From: Tritrichomonas musculus
Taxonomy: Eukaryota; Parabasalia; Tritrichomonadida; Tritrichomonadidae
Assembly: GCA_039105265.1 (NCBI GenBank)
Contig: JAPFFF010000034.1
Location: forward strand, 620,001-684,000
Direction of reading: 5' to 3'
Length of the DNA: 64,000 bases
Numbering within the stretch: position 1 is the first letter of the stretch; every line of letters starts with the position of its first letter. The translations under genes were made by a program, and so were the position numbers. Shown here in pieces: positions 50,718-61,344 of this stretch. Under the pieces are notes generated by a model, which saw nothing but the letters and a program-made list of their open reading frames with translations, was not told where the DNA came from and searched no databases.

Positions 50718-53700
50718 TTACTTTGCTTCTAGTGCTGCAATACGGGCTTCTAATTCTGCAATTTTTGCCTCGTACACACTTTTTAATACAAGAGAATCAG
50801 ACGGTTTATAAACATGAGATAAATTGAGAGAATGTGTTAACCCAGCAGAATTTACATATTCTATTGCATATAACAATTTGCCAGTGACATTCAACATTAA
50901 TCTATTTTTGGTATCTCCTTCAACAAGATTACAATATTTTGTTGTTCCGAAACTTTGATCTGTCTTCCAAATTTTATCAAAATAGACAGCTTCACCAGTA
51001 TTTCGGTCAATATAATGACCAACAAAACGATATCCATCAATAACATTTGTTTCCAAAGTTACAAAATTTTGACCGTATCCATTATCTGATGTTGTAAATG
51101 TTGAATCAGTATAATATGTTAAGTTATCCATTTTTCGATACTCGTTCATTGTTGTCATATCTGGTATATCACTCTTCAAAGCAAAATGTGATAACTCGTA
51201 GTCAATAATTTTTTTGGAGTACACAGTGTTTGACGTAGATGATGGCTCATTAACTATATAAAATGATTTAACAATCAATGGGTTTGCTCCATAATATCCT
51301 TCAGCTATGTAATATTTGCCATTTTCCATGGTTACATAAAAATCATTAAAAGACTCCCCTCTTATCCAGTAAATACCTGGGTCCGATAGCTCTGCTTTAT
51401 TACTAAATCCTTTGAATATTTTTGTTCCATCAGTACTAATTGCATCTATATAAAACTGTTTTTGTGTAACATTAATGGCATTACTAACTACTGCATAGTC
51501 CTTTACATAATAGCCATAATCATCATGCATCAGTTCTATTGGAGTCATCTTGTCATAATCAATGTTAATAACATTTATTTTTGCATTCTCCAGTTCACCA
51601 ATTGTTACATAATCATCTGGAATCTCACTCTTTAATGCATATTCTGACAAATCAACTGGTGCTGGAATCTCACTCTTGACTTTCTCTAATGCTTCATTAA
51701 CTTCATCAACAGTTGGAAAATCATTTAGTGTAGATGCCATTGCAGCATCGTTATTATGTGAATTAGCAGCCAAAGCATCAATCTTTTTATGTAATGCATC
51801 TATGTCACAAGTATATGCTAAATCATTTGTCGTAAATGTCATATTTCTCGTGCATGAATTTCCCTGAATAACAACCCCTGATATTTTAGATGTATGAGTA
51901 CTATGAATGGTAATGGTATTGTCATTCTTCTCATAATTATTTAACCATGCAGCCCTAAATTCTTCACTTCTTGCTAGAGGTTTAATGACGACATCTCCTA
52001 ATGTTATATTTTCTTCGACCCCTTTATATTCTGTTATCTCACCATTTTCAAACTTGAAGTAGCAATTTTTTTGTGCATTTGCCATAAATATTCTAAATAC
52101 AATCATGCCATTGCTTATTGTATCTTCAGCAGTTAAAGTAATCGTTGTGCCATCAGTTTCTGCAACTACATCAATAGTGTCTTCTCTAGTTAATTCAGTT
52201 TTAGATACAACATTATTAATTATATTTGAATTTGCAAAATCATTTAATGCATCTATCTTTTTATGTAATGCATCTATATCACAAGTATATGCTAAATCAT
52301 TTATGTTGAATTCCATTCTTCTCTTTGCCGTATTCTCTTTGATGCTGATTCCACTAACCCTAAATTTATTTGGATTTGAAATAATAAATGCTTTATCATT
52401 CATGGTGCAGCTAGGGAAATCATCTGTTCCTTGGTAATTTATTGCCCCACCAGTAATATTAATCGTAACTAGATTTTCTTCATAATCAACATCATTTGCT
52501 TCACTAACTTTTTGCACCATAAGTCTTGCTTTAATTGTTCCATCTGTGATTGTATCTTCAGCCTCCAAATGGACCTCACCATTAACATATTTACCAACAA
52601 CATCTATTGTATCATCTCTAACTAATTGATTCTTTGAAATATATTCATTATTTATTTCATTGATTCTTGTAGTTATTGCTTTAAATGTTGGTTTTAATGA
52701 ACTCCTAAATCTATTGCAAATATCCATTGTTCCGTTAATTGTTGTGACTAATTTATCTGGGTCATCAAATTCACTGCTAAATTTGATTGTTGGCAGAGAA
52801 TTGGTTTCTTTATTGCACCATTCAAGAATTGGAGTCAAATCAGTAGTCGATTTAACTGTTCTCATATATGGGTCCATTGGAATATCAGGCAGTTCAGAAC
52901 CATCACCAATAATTTCTAGTATACTTGAACCAGCATCCGAACTAACATCTTCACTTATATCAGATAATAATCCCTGTAATTGACCACCCGCTTTTTCTAC
53001 ATCATTAACAGTTCTAGATGCTGTTTGAACTCCTCGAGCACTTAATTGTAAACCAAGACTAGCACCTCCCATTACTGTTCCAGCAATACCAAATGCTAAT
53101 GCAACATCAGCTACGATTTCGATTTGGTCTGTTCTTACTTTTAGATATTTGGTTTTATTTTGTTGGTCAACCATTTCTGAAGAAAGATTGTTTACTTTAT
53201 TTGTTAAGTCTTTAACATCGTAACTCATCACGTCAACGTTATTAGTAACCAAATTCAAATCACTTCTCATTGTTGTAATATTATCTGCAGTAATTATTTT
53301 TGATGAAGTAATATTGTAATCAGTGTATAATGTTGTTGCTGCATCAGGCCTTGGAATTATTTCATAAAATTGTTGTTTGATAATGTAATCGAAAGGATTT
53401 GTTGTTGAATCCCAATTAACCTCATCTACAGGATCAGTATATTGTTTGTAAAGATAAAGCTCTATATTTTTATCAAAACTCTTTAAACCAGATACTTTAT
53501 AATTTATTTTCTCTATGGTATCTAATATGGCATTTAAATCAACATGTGATACACGATTTGTTTTATCGATATGATAAGAACCAGGTGAAAACTCTAATCT
53601 TGTTGCTACGTCATTATATTTTGTCATTGTAAATGGTATTGCTCGTGCATAAATATCTGCGAAAACTTTATCTATTTCATTTACTTTTATCTTACTGGAA

Positions 53701-56700
53701 TCAATTTCTGTTATCAAGCAATTAATTCCCAATAAATCATAGCCTTCGAATTTTATATTAGCAGGATACCATGTTAATTGTAAAGCATAATCTGAAGCCG
53801 GATGAACAACTCCATTTTTTGTTTTAACAGATACTTCTACTTTTCCATTCGTCCATAAATATTCCATAAAATTCTCAGTATTCTTATCAATAAATTTTTG
53901 ATTCCATTCATCGCGCTTACACATTATATAGCATCCATGTGAACCAAAAGGATCTTTATTATCATTCTTCTTTAATTTATAAATTACTTTTCCATTGCTT
54001 CTTCCTTTGATATTATCACCGTTCCATTTAGTTCCATCCCATGTTAATTTCCATTCATTACCAAAACAATATTCTTTGAATACAAACTGCATATTATTTG
54101 GGAAAACATAATTTGTTGGTATCTCATAAATCATTTTGTAGTATGCATCTTCATCAATAATTTTTGATGGTTTGTAGAAATAATATATATCAGATTTCTG
54201 TAATTTTAATGCATTATCAGCTTCAATAATATCACACTTAACTACTGGTTTTGTTGAAACCAAAGCATCTTGTGAGGGTTCATAATTAATCGATAGCTCA
54301 CCTCTGAGATATAAATCGTAGGGATTAAAATCTAGTTCTTGGTCAAAAGCAATTGATGTTGTGTCTGATATTTCCGATGAATTGTATAAATAGCAGCCAT
54401 TTTCTCTCTTGATTACTATTGGTGCAATAAATTTATTTTGATAAGCATATATATAAAATTCTCTGATATAATTTCCTTGTTCATCATATACTACATTTTT
54501 TCGTAATGTAATTTTGAAAATATTAGTGTGTTCTTTTATTGACAACAGTTTTGTTTTTAATTCAGCAGGGATATCAATCGTTAAGATATTATATTTTTTA
54601 GTAATATCAGTATCATCAAGTCGAATCGTTTTTTCAAAAGTACTTGGCTTAATATCATCATTTTTGATTTCATATTCTGGATAACCATTTTTAATCGTAA
54701 AATTAGAATCACCTGATGAAGAGGATGGATGATTTTTAATATGATTGTTTATTTTACGTGTTAACTTATAAATGGTATCCACAATTGAATATTTATTTGG
54801 AGTGAATATTTCTTCTAATCCATCAGGCAATTCATCTTCTTCTAATATTTCAGCTAAAGGTAAACATTCCCAAACACCAATTGTCATTATAAATCCAAGG
54901 CTAATCATCATCATAATAGTTTCGCTAGAAGTCCCTTTGAAGAAATCATATAAACCATTCCAAGTATTAATAACAACTTCTTGTGTTGCTAATGTTTTGT
55001 CTTTTAAATATTTTAATATTGCTGAATCATCTTCTGCTGGTGTTGGTAAAAATTCATTATTATCTCCCCAATTTATTACATATTTTTTTATTTTTCCATA
55101 TTCATCGATACCGTATCTGAGTCCAGGTGAGATTAAAGTATTCCACAAAAACTTTGATGAATTAATAGCAAAATGTGCTCCAGGATTTAAAACCCAACTA
55201 TTTAATATCGAGAAAGTATGCTTAATAACTATCCCTAATGTTTTATATGAATTGATTACAATATTAATTGAGTCTGTTATATTTGTTTTGACAGCCACAT
55301 TATTTTTCTGTAATTCATCAATATCTGCTAAATCATTAGTACTGAATTTTACATTATTATCTTTATCAACAAATTGTCCTTCTGCCTTTTCAACTAACAC
55401 TTCATTTGGCACTGTAATATCAGTTGAATCACTACTGGTCTTATCATTACTTATTACCAATTTCTTGAAAGCATATTCATCATTTACTTTTATGCAAACC
55501 AACACTTCTATATCCTCTATATTACTAAAACTTTTTAATGGATTCATAATTAAATAATACATTGTTGACAAAGCATTGTAAATAATATTTTTTACCCAAT
55601 TTATTCCGTCAGTTAAATCATACCATTTCTCATATACGTTAATAGTTGTTGCAATAGAATTATCAACAGATGGTGGTGAATTTTTATACTTTTCTTTTAT
55701 TTCTTCTAACTCTTCTTTCGTTGGATAATGATAATTATTTCCGTTCGGATCTACAATATAATCTGGCACAGGTGGTTCTGGGGTTGGGGTTTCTTTTATG
55801 AATTCTATTTTCACTGTTTTTATTACTGGCTCTTTAGTGGTTTGGTTTACTAAGACTAAGGATAAATTATTACCAAAGGCTTCTAATAAATCAGGATACA
55901 ATATTGTTTCTTCATTTAATTTATTAATCCAATTACTAATATTTTCATTATTTGTACTCAGATTTGTAATAACATCATTAAATGTTGTGAGGGATTGGGG
56001 TTTGGTTTCATATGATGTTTGATTTTTCTGTATCACTTTCAAATCACTCAGCTTTGTAAAATCTATCCCTGTTGTTTTTGTTTCTTCTATTTTCTTTAAC
56101 CATTTTTCAATATTTTCATTAGATGTATTGATAATATTAATTATTTCTGTTAATGTATCTACATGTTTACTTGCTGTTTCATAAGTATAAATATATTCGT
56201 CAGTAACAGCTAAAGGTATTTCATCATCTGGTTTTTCTGTTTTGATTTCGTTTATGTATTTCAGGTCCAAGTTCTTCTCAACGATTAAAATATTTTTTAG
56301 TGATTCGCTTAGATTCTTGATAGCTGTTACCAATTCTGTATATTTGGTAATATTTTCTTGTGTTGCTTCATATCTATTATCTGCTTTATTTTCTTTTATT
56401 GAAGTCATGGTTTGGTTCTCTTGTAATGTTACATTCAAGAAATCAGAAACAGAAAAAGTATCTAATTCTCCCAAAGCTGTATAAAGATGGTCGATAGCAC
56501 TAAGGATGCCAGTATTGTTATTTCCTAATGCAGCAATTAATTTAGAAAATGTACTTACATCTACATCTTTTGTTGATATCTCATCTACAATAATTGATAG
56601 TTCTGTCCCTGGTAACAATTCAGCAGAACCAATATTTTTAATTATGTCTTCTTGGAGTTTAGTTAGATATGTTCTTAAATTTGTGGCACTGGTACTTAAT

Positions 56701-57068
56701 CGTTCGTATAATTTATTTAGATTCGCCGCATAATCGTTTTCATGTAGACTTCCACTTTCAGTAAATGTAGTAATACCTTTCCCTGCCATAATATTTAATG
56801 CTCCAAAACCATCAAGTCCTCCATGCTTCTCAAGATAATCACCAACTATTTTTTCATCTATTTCAGCTTTATTATAAATACAATTAAATTGCACCATTTC
56901 GCCAGGTTCAATTGTGTTTTCAATGTTTAGTCTTTTACCATCTTCATCATCAATAGTGATTTCTATATCATTTGATTTTAGTTTATATGCTTCCTTGCTC
57001 TTTGCAGAATACAGTGCCAAAGACATTTTATCTGAAATTAAATTATGTTGTATTCGGTTCAGAGTCAA
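50718..57068 (-). CDS. Giant fibre-like Maverick protein (2116 aa)
   Basis: No named family. Residues about 60-400 hold several similar helical units of roughly 60-90 residues (FSKLIAALGNNNTGILSAID; YTELVTAIKNLSESLKNILI; VDTLTEIINIINTSNENIEK; FNDVITNLSTNNENISNWIN), then a Pro-rich linker (TPTPEPPVPDY). There are two hydrophobic segments, SLGFIMTIGVWECLPLAEIL (mid) and VALAFGIAGTVMGGASLGLQ (about 1310). About 1470-1780 contains two copies of a module starting DDTIDVVGKY / EDTIDVVAET and ending DLAYTCDIDALHKKIDAL. The end is a short coiled coil (AKIAELEARIAALEAK). The plan resembles phage or adenovirus fibre and tail proteins, inferring a surface or receptor-binding role. The ATG of codon 15 (57026) follows a TCAGATAAA and may be the true start. 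Confidence 0.6.
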   Translation of the reverse strand: MTLNRIQHNLISDKMSLALYSAKSKEAYKLKSNDIEITIDDEDGKRLNIENTIEPGEMVQFNCIYNKAEIDEKIVGDYLEKHGGLDGFGALNIMAGKGITTFTESGSLHENDYAANLNKLYERLSTSATNLRTYLTKLQEDIIKNIGSAELLPGTELSIIVDEISTKDVDVSTFSKLIAALGNNNTGILSAIDHLYTALGELDTFSVSDFLNVTLQENQTMTSIKENKADNRYEATQENITKYTELVTAIKNLSESLKNILIVEKNLDLKYINEIKTEKPDDEIPLAVTDEYIYTYETASKHVDTLTEIINIINTSNENIEKWLKKIEETKTTGIDFTKLSDLKVIQKNQTSYETKPQSLTTFNDVITNLSTNNENISNWINKLNEETILYPDLLEAFGNNLSLVLVNQTTKEPVIKTVKIEFIKETPTPEPPVPDYIVDPNGNNYHYPTKEELEEIKEKYKNSPPSVDNSIATTINVYEKWYDLTDGINWVKNIIYNALSTMYYLIMNPLKSFSNIEDIEVLVCIKVNDEYAFKKLVISNDKTSSDSTDITVPNEVLVEKAEGQFVDKDNNVKFSTNDLADIDELQKNNVAVKTNITDSINIVINSYKTLGIVIKHTFSILNSWVLNPGAHFAINSSKFLWNTLISPGLRYGIDEYGKIKKYVINWGDNNEFLPTPAEDDSAILKYLKDKTLATQEVVINTWNGLYDFFKGTSSETIMMMISLGFIMTIGVWECLPLAEILEEDELPDGLEEIFTPNKYSIVDTIYKLTRKINNHIKNHPSSSSGDSNFTIKNGYPEYEIKNDDIKPSTFEKTIRLDDTDITKKYNILTIDIPAELKTKLLSIKEHTNIFKITLRKNVVYDEQGNYIREFYIYAYQNKFIAPIVIKRENGCYLYNSSEISDTTSIAFDQELDFNPYDLYLRGELSINYEPSQDALVSTKPVVKCDIIEADNALKLQKSDIYYFYKPSKIIDEDAYYKMIYEIPTNYVFPNNMQFVFKEYCFGNEWKLTWDGTKWNGDNIKGRSNGKVIYKLKKNDNKDPFGSHGCYIMCKRDEWNQKFIDKNTENFMEYLWTNGKVEVSVKTKNGVVHPASDYALQLTWYPANIKFEGYDLLGINCLITEIDSSKIKVNEIDKVFADIYARAIPFTMTKYNDVATRLEFSPGSYHIDKTNRVSHVDLNAILDTIEKINYKVSGLKSFDKNIELYLYKQYTDPVDEVNWDSTTNPFDYIIKQQFYEIIPRPDAATTLYTDYNITSSKIITADNITTMRSDLNLVTNNVDVMSYDVKDLTNKVNNLSSEMVDQQNKTKYLKVRTDQIEIVADVALAFGIAGTVMGGASLGLQLSARGVQTASRTVNDVEKAGGQLQGLLSDISEDVSSDAGSSILEIIGDGSELPDIPMDPYMRTVKSTTDLTPILEWCNKETNSLPTIKFSSEFDDPDKLVTTINGTMDICNRFRSSLKPTFKAITTRINEINNEYISKNQLVRDDTIDVVGKYVNGEVHLEAEDTITDGTIKARLMVQKVSEANDVDYEENLVTINITGGAINYQGTDDFPSCTMNDKAFIISNPNKFRVSGISIKENTAKRRMEFNINDLAYTCDIDALHKKIDALNDFANSNIINNVVSKTELTREDTIDVVAETDGTTITLTAEDTISNGMIVFRIFMANAQKNCYFKFENGEITEYKGVEENITLGDVVIKPLARSEEFRAAWLNNYEKNDNTITIHSTHTSKISGVVIQGNSCTRNMTFTTNDLAYTCDIDALHKKIDALAANSHNNDAAMASTLNDFPTVDEVNEALEKVKSEIPAPVDLSEYALKSEIPDDYVTIGELENAKINVINIDYDKMTPIELMHDDYGYYVKDYAVVSNAINVTQKQFYIDAISTDGTKIFKGFSNKAELSDPGIYWIRGESFNDFYVTMENGKYYIAEGYYGANPLIVKSFYIVNEPSSTSNTVYSKKIIDYELSHFALKSDIPDMTTMNEYRKMDNLTYYTDSTFTTSDNGYGQNFVTLETNVIDGYRFVGHYIDRNTGEAVYFDKIWKTDQSFGTTKYCNLVEGDTKNRLMLNVTGKLLYAIEYVNSAGLTHSLNLSHVYKPSDSLVLKSVYEAKIAELEARIAALEAK

Positions 57069-57776
57069 CCAGGTAATTATAATACGGTAAGACTTAATAT
57101 TGATATACCATGGAAATGCCCATACGTAAAATATTATGTTTCATCTATTAATACAAAGGCAAACATATTGATGACAACAGAAGATGATTATTTAATATTT
57201 GAAACAGCTACTAGTGAGGTACGAATTGATTTTGAGGAAATGTACGCATATTCATTTGGATATCTAGTCAAATTTCTAAACATGTGTCAGAAAACAATTG
57301 AGTTTAAGAATATTAATAACAGAACCATATCATTAACACCTACTGAAGAAATTACTTTCAAGGAAGGAAGTCATAGAGCGAAATTGATTACTGGATTATT
57401 CAACTGTAAAGAATTTGATGTAAAAGCTAATGAAGAAAAAAATGTACCAGATTTGCCAATTCTAGATTTTGCCAATAAGTTGTATTTGGTATCACTTCAG
57501 GGGGTAGCAACTCATTCATCTATCGGAGACCAAGAATATACCCCAAGCATCATAGCAAACATTGACACAATGATAATGGATCAAGAGGCAATGATAGTTA
57601 ACTACGACATGACTAAGCCAATAAAAATAAAAGTTAATACGGATTCATTAAAATATTTGGAAATGAGATTAGTTGATTTCATGTTTCAACCAGTAATACT
57701 AAAGTCTCCTCTCTTCATTACCTTAAAAATAAAACCAAGCCAAGAGGCTGACATATATGACATCCTTACTAAATGA
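57045..57776 (+). CDS. Maverick structural protein candidate, minor capsid-like (243 aa)
   Basis: Predicted to be mostly beta strand, without catalytic motifs or membrane helix. The size and the strand-rich C-terminal half (YEPSII-like turn, MTKPIKIKVNTDSLKYLEMR, LKSPLFITLKIKP) suit a single jelly-roll penton/minor capsid protein of Polintons, but I see no diagnostic motif, so this is inference from size, composition and place. It is divergent from the fibre-like gene (shared start region) and its 3' end overlaps that of the T5orf172-type gene by 8 bases. Confidence 0.4.
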   Translation: MLYSVQSQPGNYNTVRLNIDIPWKCPYVKYYVSSINTKANILMTTEDDYLIFETATSEVRIDFEEMYAYSFGYLVKFLNMCQKTIEFKNINNRTISLTPTEEITFKEGSHRAKLITGLFNCKEFDVKANEEKNVPDLPILDFANKLYLVSLQGVATHSSIGDQEYTPSIIANIDTMIMDQEAMIVNYDMTKPIKIKVNTDSLKYLEMRLVDFMFQPVILKSPLFITLKIKPSQEADIYDILTK

Positions 57777-58092
57777 TAGCTCTAGGACAATGATATTGAA
57801 TATAAGTCCTAATAATATATATCATTTCATTCACATTCCCAACAAAGTACTCATTACCTATAAATGCTGTTCCATCTCTTGTTGTTGCTCTCTTATAATT
57901 TTCTTCAAATATTGTTATTAATTCTTTTTCCACTTTTACTGAATCACTTACTGCTTCAATTATATATACTTCGCTGTCTTTTGGATATTGTCCCATTCTT
58001 GTTGCAATCTTATTTGTTCTACCAATTTTGTATACAGGCTGATTAGAATAAGAAAATTCCCTTTCGCGAATCAAATATATGTATTCTACCAT
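57769..58092 (-). CDS. T5orf172 / GIY-YIG-like protein (107 aa)
   Basis: The segment VYKIGRTNKIATRMGQYPKD, followed by VEKELITIFEENYKRAT and GNEYFVGNVNEM, is the pattern of the T5orf172/MUG113 branch of the GIY-YIG nuclease superfamily (KIGxTxxxxxRxxQY, E in a helix, G-x-E-Y/WF). Such small proteins are common in phages and large DNA viruses, with DNA binding or nicking roles. It is convergent with the 243-residue gene and divergent, 55 bases apart, from the polymerase gene. Confidence 0.65.
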   Translation of the reverse strand: MVEYIYLIREREFSYSNQPVYKIGRTNKIATRMGQYPKDSEVYIIEAVSDSVKVEKELITIFEENYKRATTRDGTAFIGNEYFVGNVNEMIYIIRTYIQYHCPRAII

Positions 58093-58147
58093 TTTAGGGT
58101 TAATAAATATTTAGCGTGATATTTTTTTATTTCTTATTTATACTTAA

Positions 58148-61100
58148 ATGACATACCTCTTTGATATATCAGTTGACCTCTATTCGACTGCAAGAACGGA
58201 AGCAAGAAAAGAGTATAAGCAAAGGGTGAAAGACGTAAGAGACAAACAAAAGTTCAAGAAATATTTGAAAGAATTCATGACCAAGGCAAAGAAAGAAATA
58301 TCATTTGACATAGATATAGGCGATGATGAGGATAAGAGACTTGCTTTCACAGAAACATTAAGACAATTGCACAAAGATAACAAGAAGAATGTAGTAGTAA
58401 AAAGCGAATCATTAGGTGGTGAAGAATACAAATGGTTTACACTCTCCAAGGCACAAAAATTAGATTCAACAATAGGACATATATCCGGGACAATAGACTT
58501 GAATGATGACTGTTCAGACAATAATCCTTGGGTTGGTAATGTATTCATCCCTGCAAAATACCAGTTGCTCTTCATTAAAGATAGAAAGAGAGGCAAGCAA
58601 ACATCATTCACTATTAATAAAGAAGATAATAAGGGTAAGTTGTATGAAGAAGAAGTTGAAGTCGACGAAGATTATCGCGAAAATCCTGAAGGTGGATTCT
58701 TCCCTTATATTAATCTCTCTGATTTAGACCTATCACAGTACCAAATATTCAAGACAGTTGATAAGAAGAACTATAAAGACAATTGTTTGGTATATGCTTG
58801 CATTCAGTCTGGAGTATTCACTGATGAGGAAATAAATTATTTACGCTTTATGGTCAAGACTAGGTTAATCCCTAATAACTTGATATATGATATAGCAAAG
58901 CAGTTTAAATGCCATTTTGTTGTACGAAGGATTGATGAAAAATATGATGAAAGAAGCCAACTACAAATAAAAATAGATACAAGAAAGAGACCATGGGCCA
59001 AAGATTTTGACCGAATTGTTGACTTATTACTGTACAAGAACCATTACATGATATATAAGCCCTTAAATGGTGTTAAGCCTATGACAATATTCCGTAAACT
59101 ATTTAAAGAAGGAAAGTTCAGGGAGATTAAGAACTGTGAAATGAATATCTTAGCAACAAATGAATACAACTCTCAATTAGCTGATTATACGGACCTTGAA
59201 TATGATCCTGAATTGTGCTGTAAGTTAATAGATTCATCAGAGACGAAAAAGGAGAGAGAGTGGAGTAGGATTTATTATTCTGATTTTGAAACCAATACCA
59301 CTGTATCACCCCATATGCCATATCTAAATATCACTGTGTACAGGACCAAAGAGTTAATTCATACAATGATATTTGATGGAACCAATATCGCTGACAGATT
59401 ACTAAAATCATTAGAAAATAATTCTCTCATTTACTTCCATAACCTTAAATATGATGCTTGTTTCTTTATAAATACTCCTGGATGGGATGTACAAATAACA
59501 GAGAGAAGTGGAACAATTCTGCAAATAGTCATGACAAAGTATAAAAAGATTACAACAAAGGAGTCTAAAAATATTACAGTAATAGACAAGAGATTAACTT
59601 TCCGTAATAGTTACTCTATCATCCCTGCTGCATTAGCTTCATTTGGTAAGATGTTTCAGTTACCAGTTCATAAAGAGGTAATGGCATACAAAATATATAC
59701 TGAAAGGAACATAAATAGGAAAACTGTCTCTGCGCTTGAATTTCAACTACAGTATTACTTAGAGAACCAAGACAAGAAACCATTGGCACAGATAAAACAA
59801 GACTGGAAGCAATTAATAGATAATGCAAAAGCTTGTGGTGCCTGGGCTGGAGGGCTTATTGATATCATGAAGTATGCTATCTATTATTGCAAACTGGATT
59901 GTATAGTATTGATGAAGGGAGTAGAGAAATTTAATAGAGATCTGGTAGAAGTATTTAAGCAAACGAAGACAAAAATGCTTGATGTCCATAACTTTATCTC
60001 CATTAGCTCTATTGGCTACTATTATGCATATAAATTTGGTTGCTTTGATGGGTGTTATCAACTTAGTGGCAAACCCCAGAACTTCATTCAGAGATGTGTT
60101 AGTGGAGGTAGAACAATGACAGCTAATAATGAAAAGCAATATGTAGAGGAAAAGATACAAGATTTTGATGCAGTCAGTTTATATCCTAGTGCAATGAGTA
60201 TTATGTCTGGTGTACCTAAAGGAGTGCCTAAAGTAATCCCAGATGGTGTGAGTACAAAGGAATTATTAGATTTTGATCAATTCTTCATAGAAATCAATAT
60301 CAAGAAAATCAAGTGCAAGGCTGACAAACCATATAAATTTGGTCAAATATTTAGTAGGAATGATCAAGGGTCAAAAATATTTAACAACAACCCTATCAAC
60401 AATTATTACATAGACAAGCGAGCTTTCATGGACTTGATGGAGTTTTATGATTTCGATTATGAGTTTATAAGGGGATATTACTTTGACAAAGGATTTAACA
60501 ACAAAATTAATGTATTTATAGAGAAATTGTTCAATCTAAGAAGGAGATACCAAGATGCTAATAATCCTTTACAGCAAACCATCAAACTGCTTCTTAATTC
60601 CATTTATGGCAAATCAATCCTCAAGGCAACAACAACGGAAACCAAATGCATACCAAAAGATAAGGCAATAAAGTACATATGGAAGAACTATAATTACATA
60701 ACAGAGGTGATAGAGAACAAGTCAATTGATAATGTATATGTTAAGAAAGTGAAACCAATAAACAATCATTATAATTTACCTCATTTTGGTGCTAGTGTCT
60801 TGTCATGGAGTAAACATCTCATGAATAGAGTAATGAGTACTGCAGAACAAAATGGAATAGACATCTACTATACTGACTGTGACAGTCTTCATTTAAAAGA
60901 AGTTGATGTACCGAGAATTGCACAAATCTTTAAAAACAAATACCATAAAGAATTAATAGGTAAGAAGATGACACAATTTCACTGCGATTTCGATTCATTT
61001 GAGGGTGCTATTGGGTCAGTTTATTCTAGGAAACTGATTGCGCTGGGAAAGAAATCTTATCTTGATATCCTCGTTGATGAACAAGGTAATGAAGGTTATC

Positions 61101-61303
61101 ATATAAGAATGAAAGGAATTCCTAAGCAATGTATATTAAACAAATGTAAACGAATGGGTATTACAGTAGAGGAGTTATATGAAAGGATGTATCACGGAGA
61201 GGAAATTACATTTAACCTTCTTGATGGTTCCAATTGCTTCAGAAAATCAAAAAGCTATCAACAAGTAAATCTATCTATTTTCACAAGAAAGATTAAATTC
61301 TAA
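58148..61303 (+). CDS. Protein-primed DNA polymerase B of the Maverick (1051 aa)
   Basis: Copies the element's DNA from a terminal-protein primer. Exonuclease motifs: YSDFETNT (about 376-383), FHNLKYDACFF (about 430-440) and YYCKLDC (about 578-584). Polymerase motifs: A in DFDAVSLYPSAM (about 672), B in KLLLNSIYGKS (about 811-821) and C in YYTDCDSLH (about 907-915). Residues 1-370 are an extra N-terminal region typical of Polinton polymerases, with a segment DNCLVYACIQSGVFTDEEIN (about 216-235) that could be a separate domain. Length is normal for Maverick POLB. Ends with TAAA. It is the only polymerase in view. Confidence 0.95.
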   Translation: MTYLFDISVDLYSTARTEARKEYKQRVKDVRDKQKFKKYLKEFMTKAKKEISFDIDIGDDEDKRLAFTETLRQLHKDNKKNVVVKSESLGGEEYKWFTLSKAQKLDSTIGHISGTIDLNDDCSDNNPWVGNVFIPAKYQLLFIKDRKRGKQTSFTINKEDNKGKLYEEEVEVDEDYRENPEGGFFPYINLSDLDLSQYQIFKTVDKKNYKDNCLVYACIQSGVFTDEEINYLRFMVKTRLIPNNLIYDIAKQFKCHFVVRRIDEKYDERSQLQIKIDTRKRPWAKDFDRIVDLLLYKNHYMIYKPLNGVKPMTIFRKLFKEGKFREIKNCEMNILATNEYNSQLADYTDLEYDPELCCKLIDSSETKKEREWSRIYYSDFETNTTVSPHMPYLNITVYRTKELIHTMIFDGTNIADRLLKSLENNSLIYFHNLKYDACFFINTPGWDVQITERSGTILQIVMTKYKKITTKESKNITVIDKRLTFRNSYSIIPAALASFGKMFQLPVHKEVMAYKIYTERNINRKTVSALEFQLQYYLENQDKKPLAQIKQDWKQLIDNAKACGAWAGGLIDIMKYAIYYCKLDCIVLMKGVEKFNRDLVEVFKQTKTKMLDVHNFISISSIGYYYAYKFGCFDGCYQLSGKPQNFIQRCVSGGRTMTANNEKQYVEEKIQDFDAVSLYPSAMSIMSGVPKGVPKVIPDGVSTKELLDFDQFFIEINIKKIKCKADKPYKFGQIFSRNDQGSKIFNNNPINNYYIDKRAFMDLMEFYDFDYEFIRGYYFDKGFNNKINVFIEKLFNLRRRYQDANNPLQQTIKLLLNSIYGKSILKATTTETKCIPKDKAIKYIWKNYNYITEVIENKSIDNVYVKKVKPINNHYNLPHFGASVLSWSKHLMNRVMSTAEQNGIDIYYTDCDSLHLKEVDVPRIAQIFKNKYHKELIGKKMTQFHCDFDSFEGAIGSVYSRKLIALGKKSYLDILVDEQGNEGYHIRMKGIPKQCILNKCKRMGITVEELYERMYHGEEITFNLLDGSNCFRKSKSYQQVNLSIFTRKIKF

Positions 61304-61344
61304 AAACTTTTCTAATTTTTTTATCGTTACTCACATAACAAGAT

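Noticed and set aside
54772-55557. 261-codon frame on the plus strand inside the giant Maverick gene
   Set aside because: Antisense shadow of a long open gene; composition is not protein-like and no initiator.
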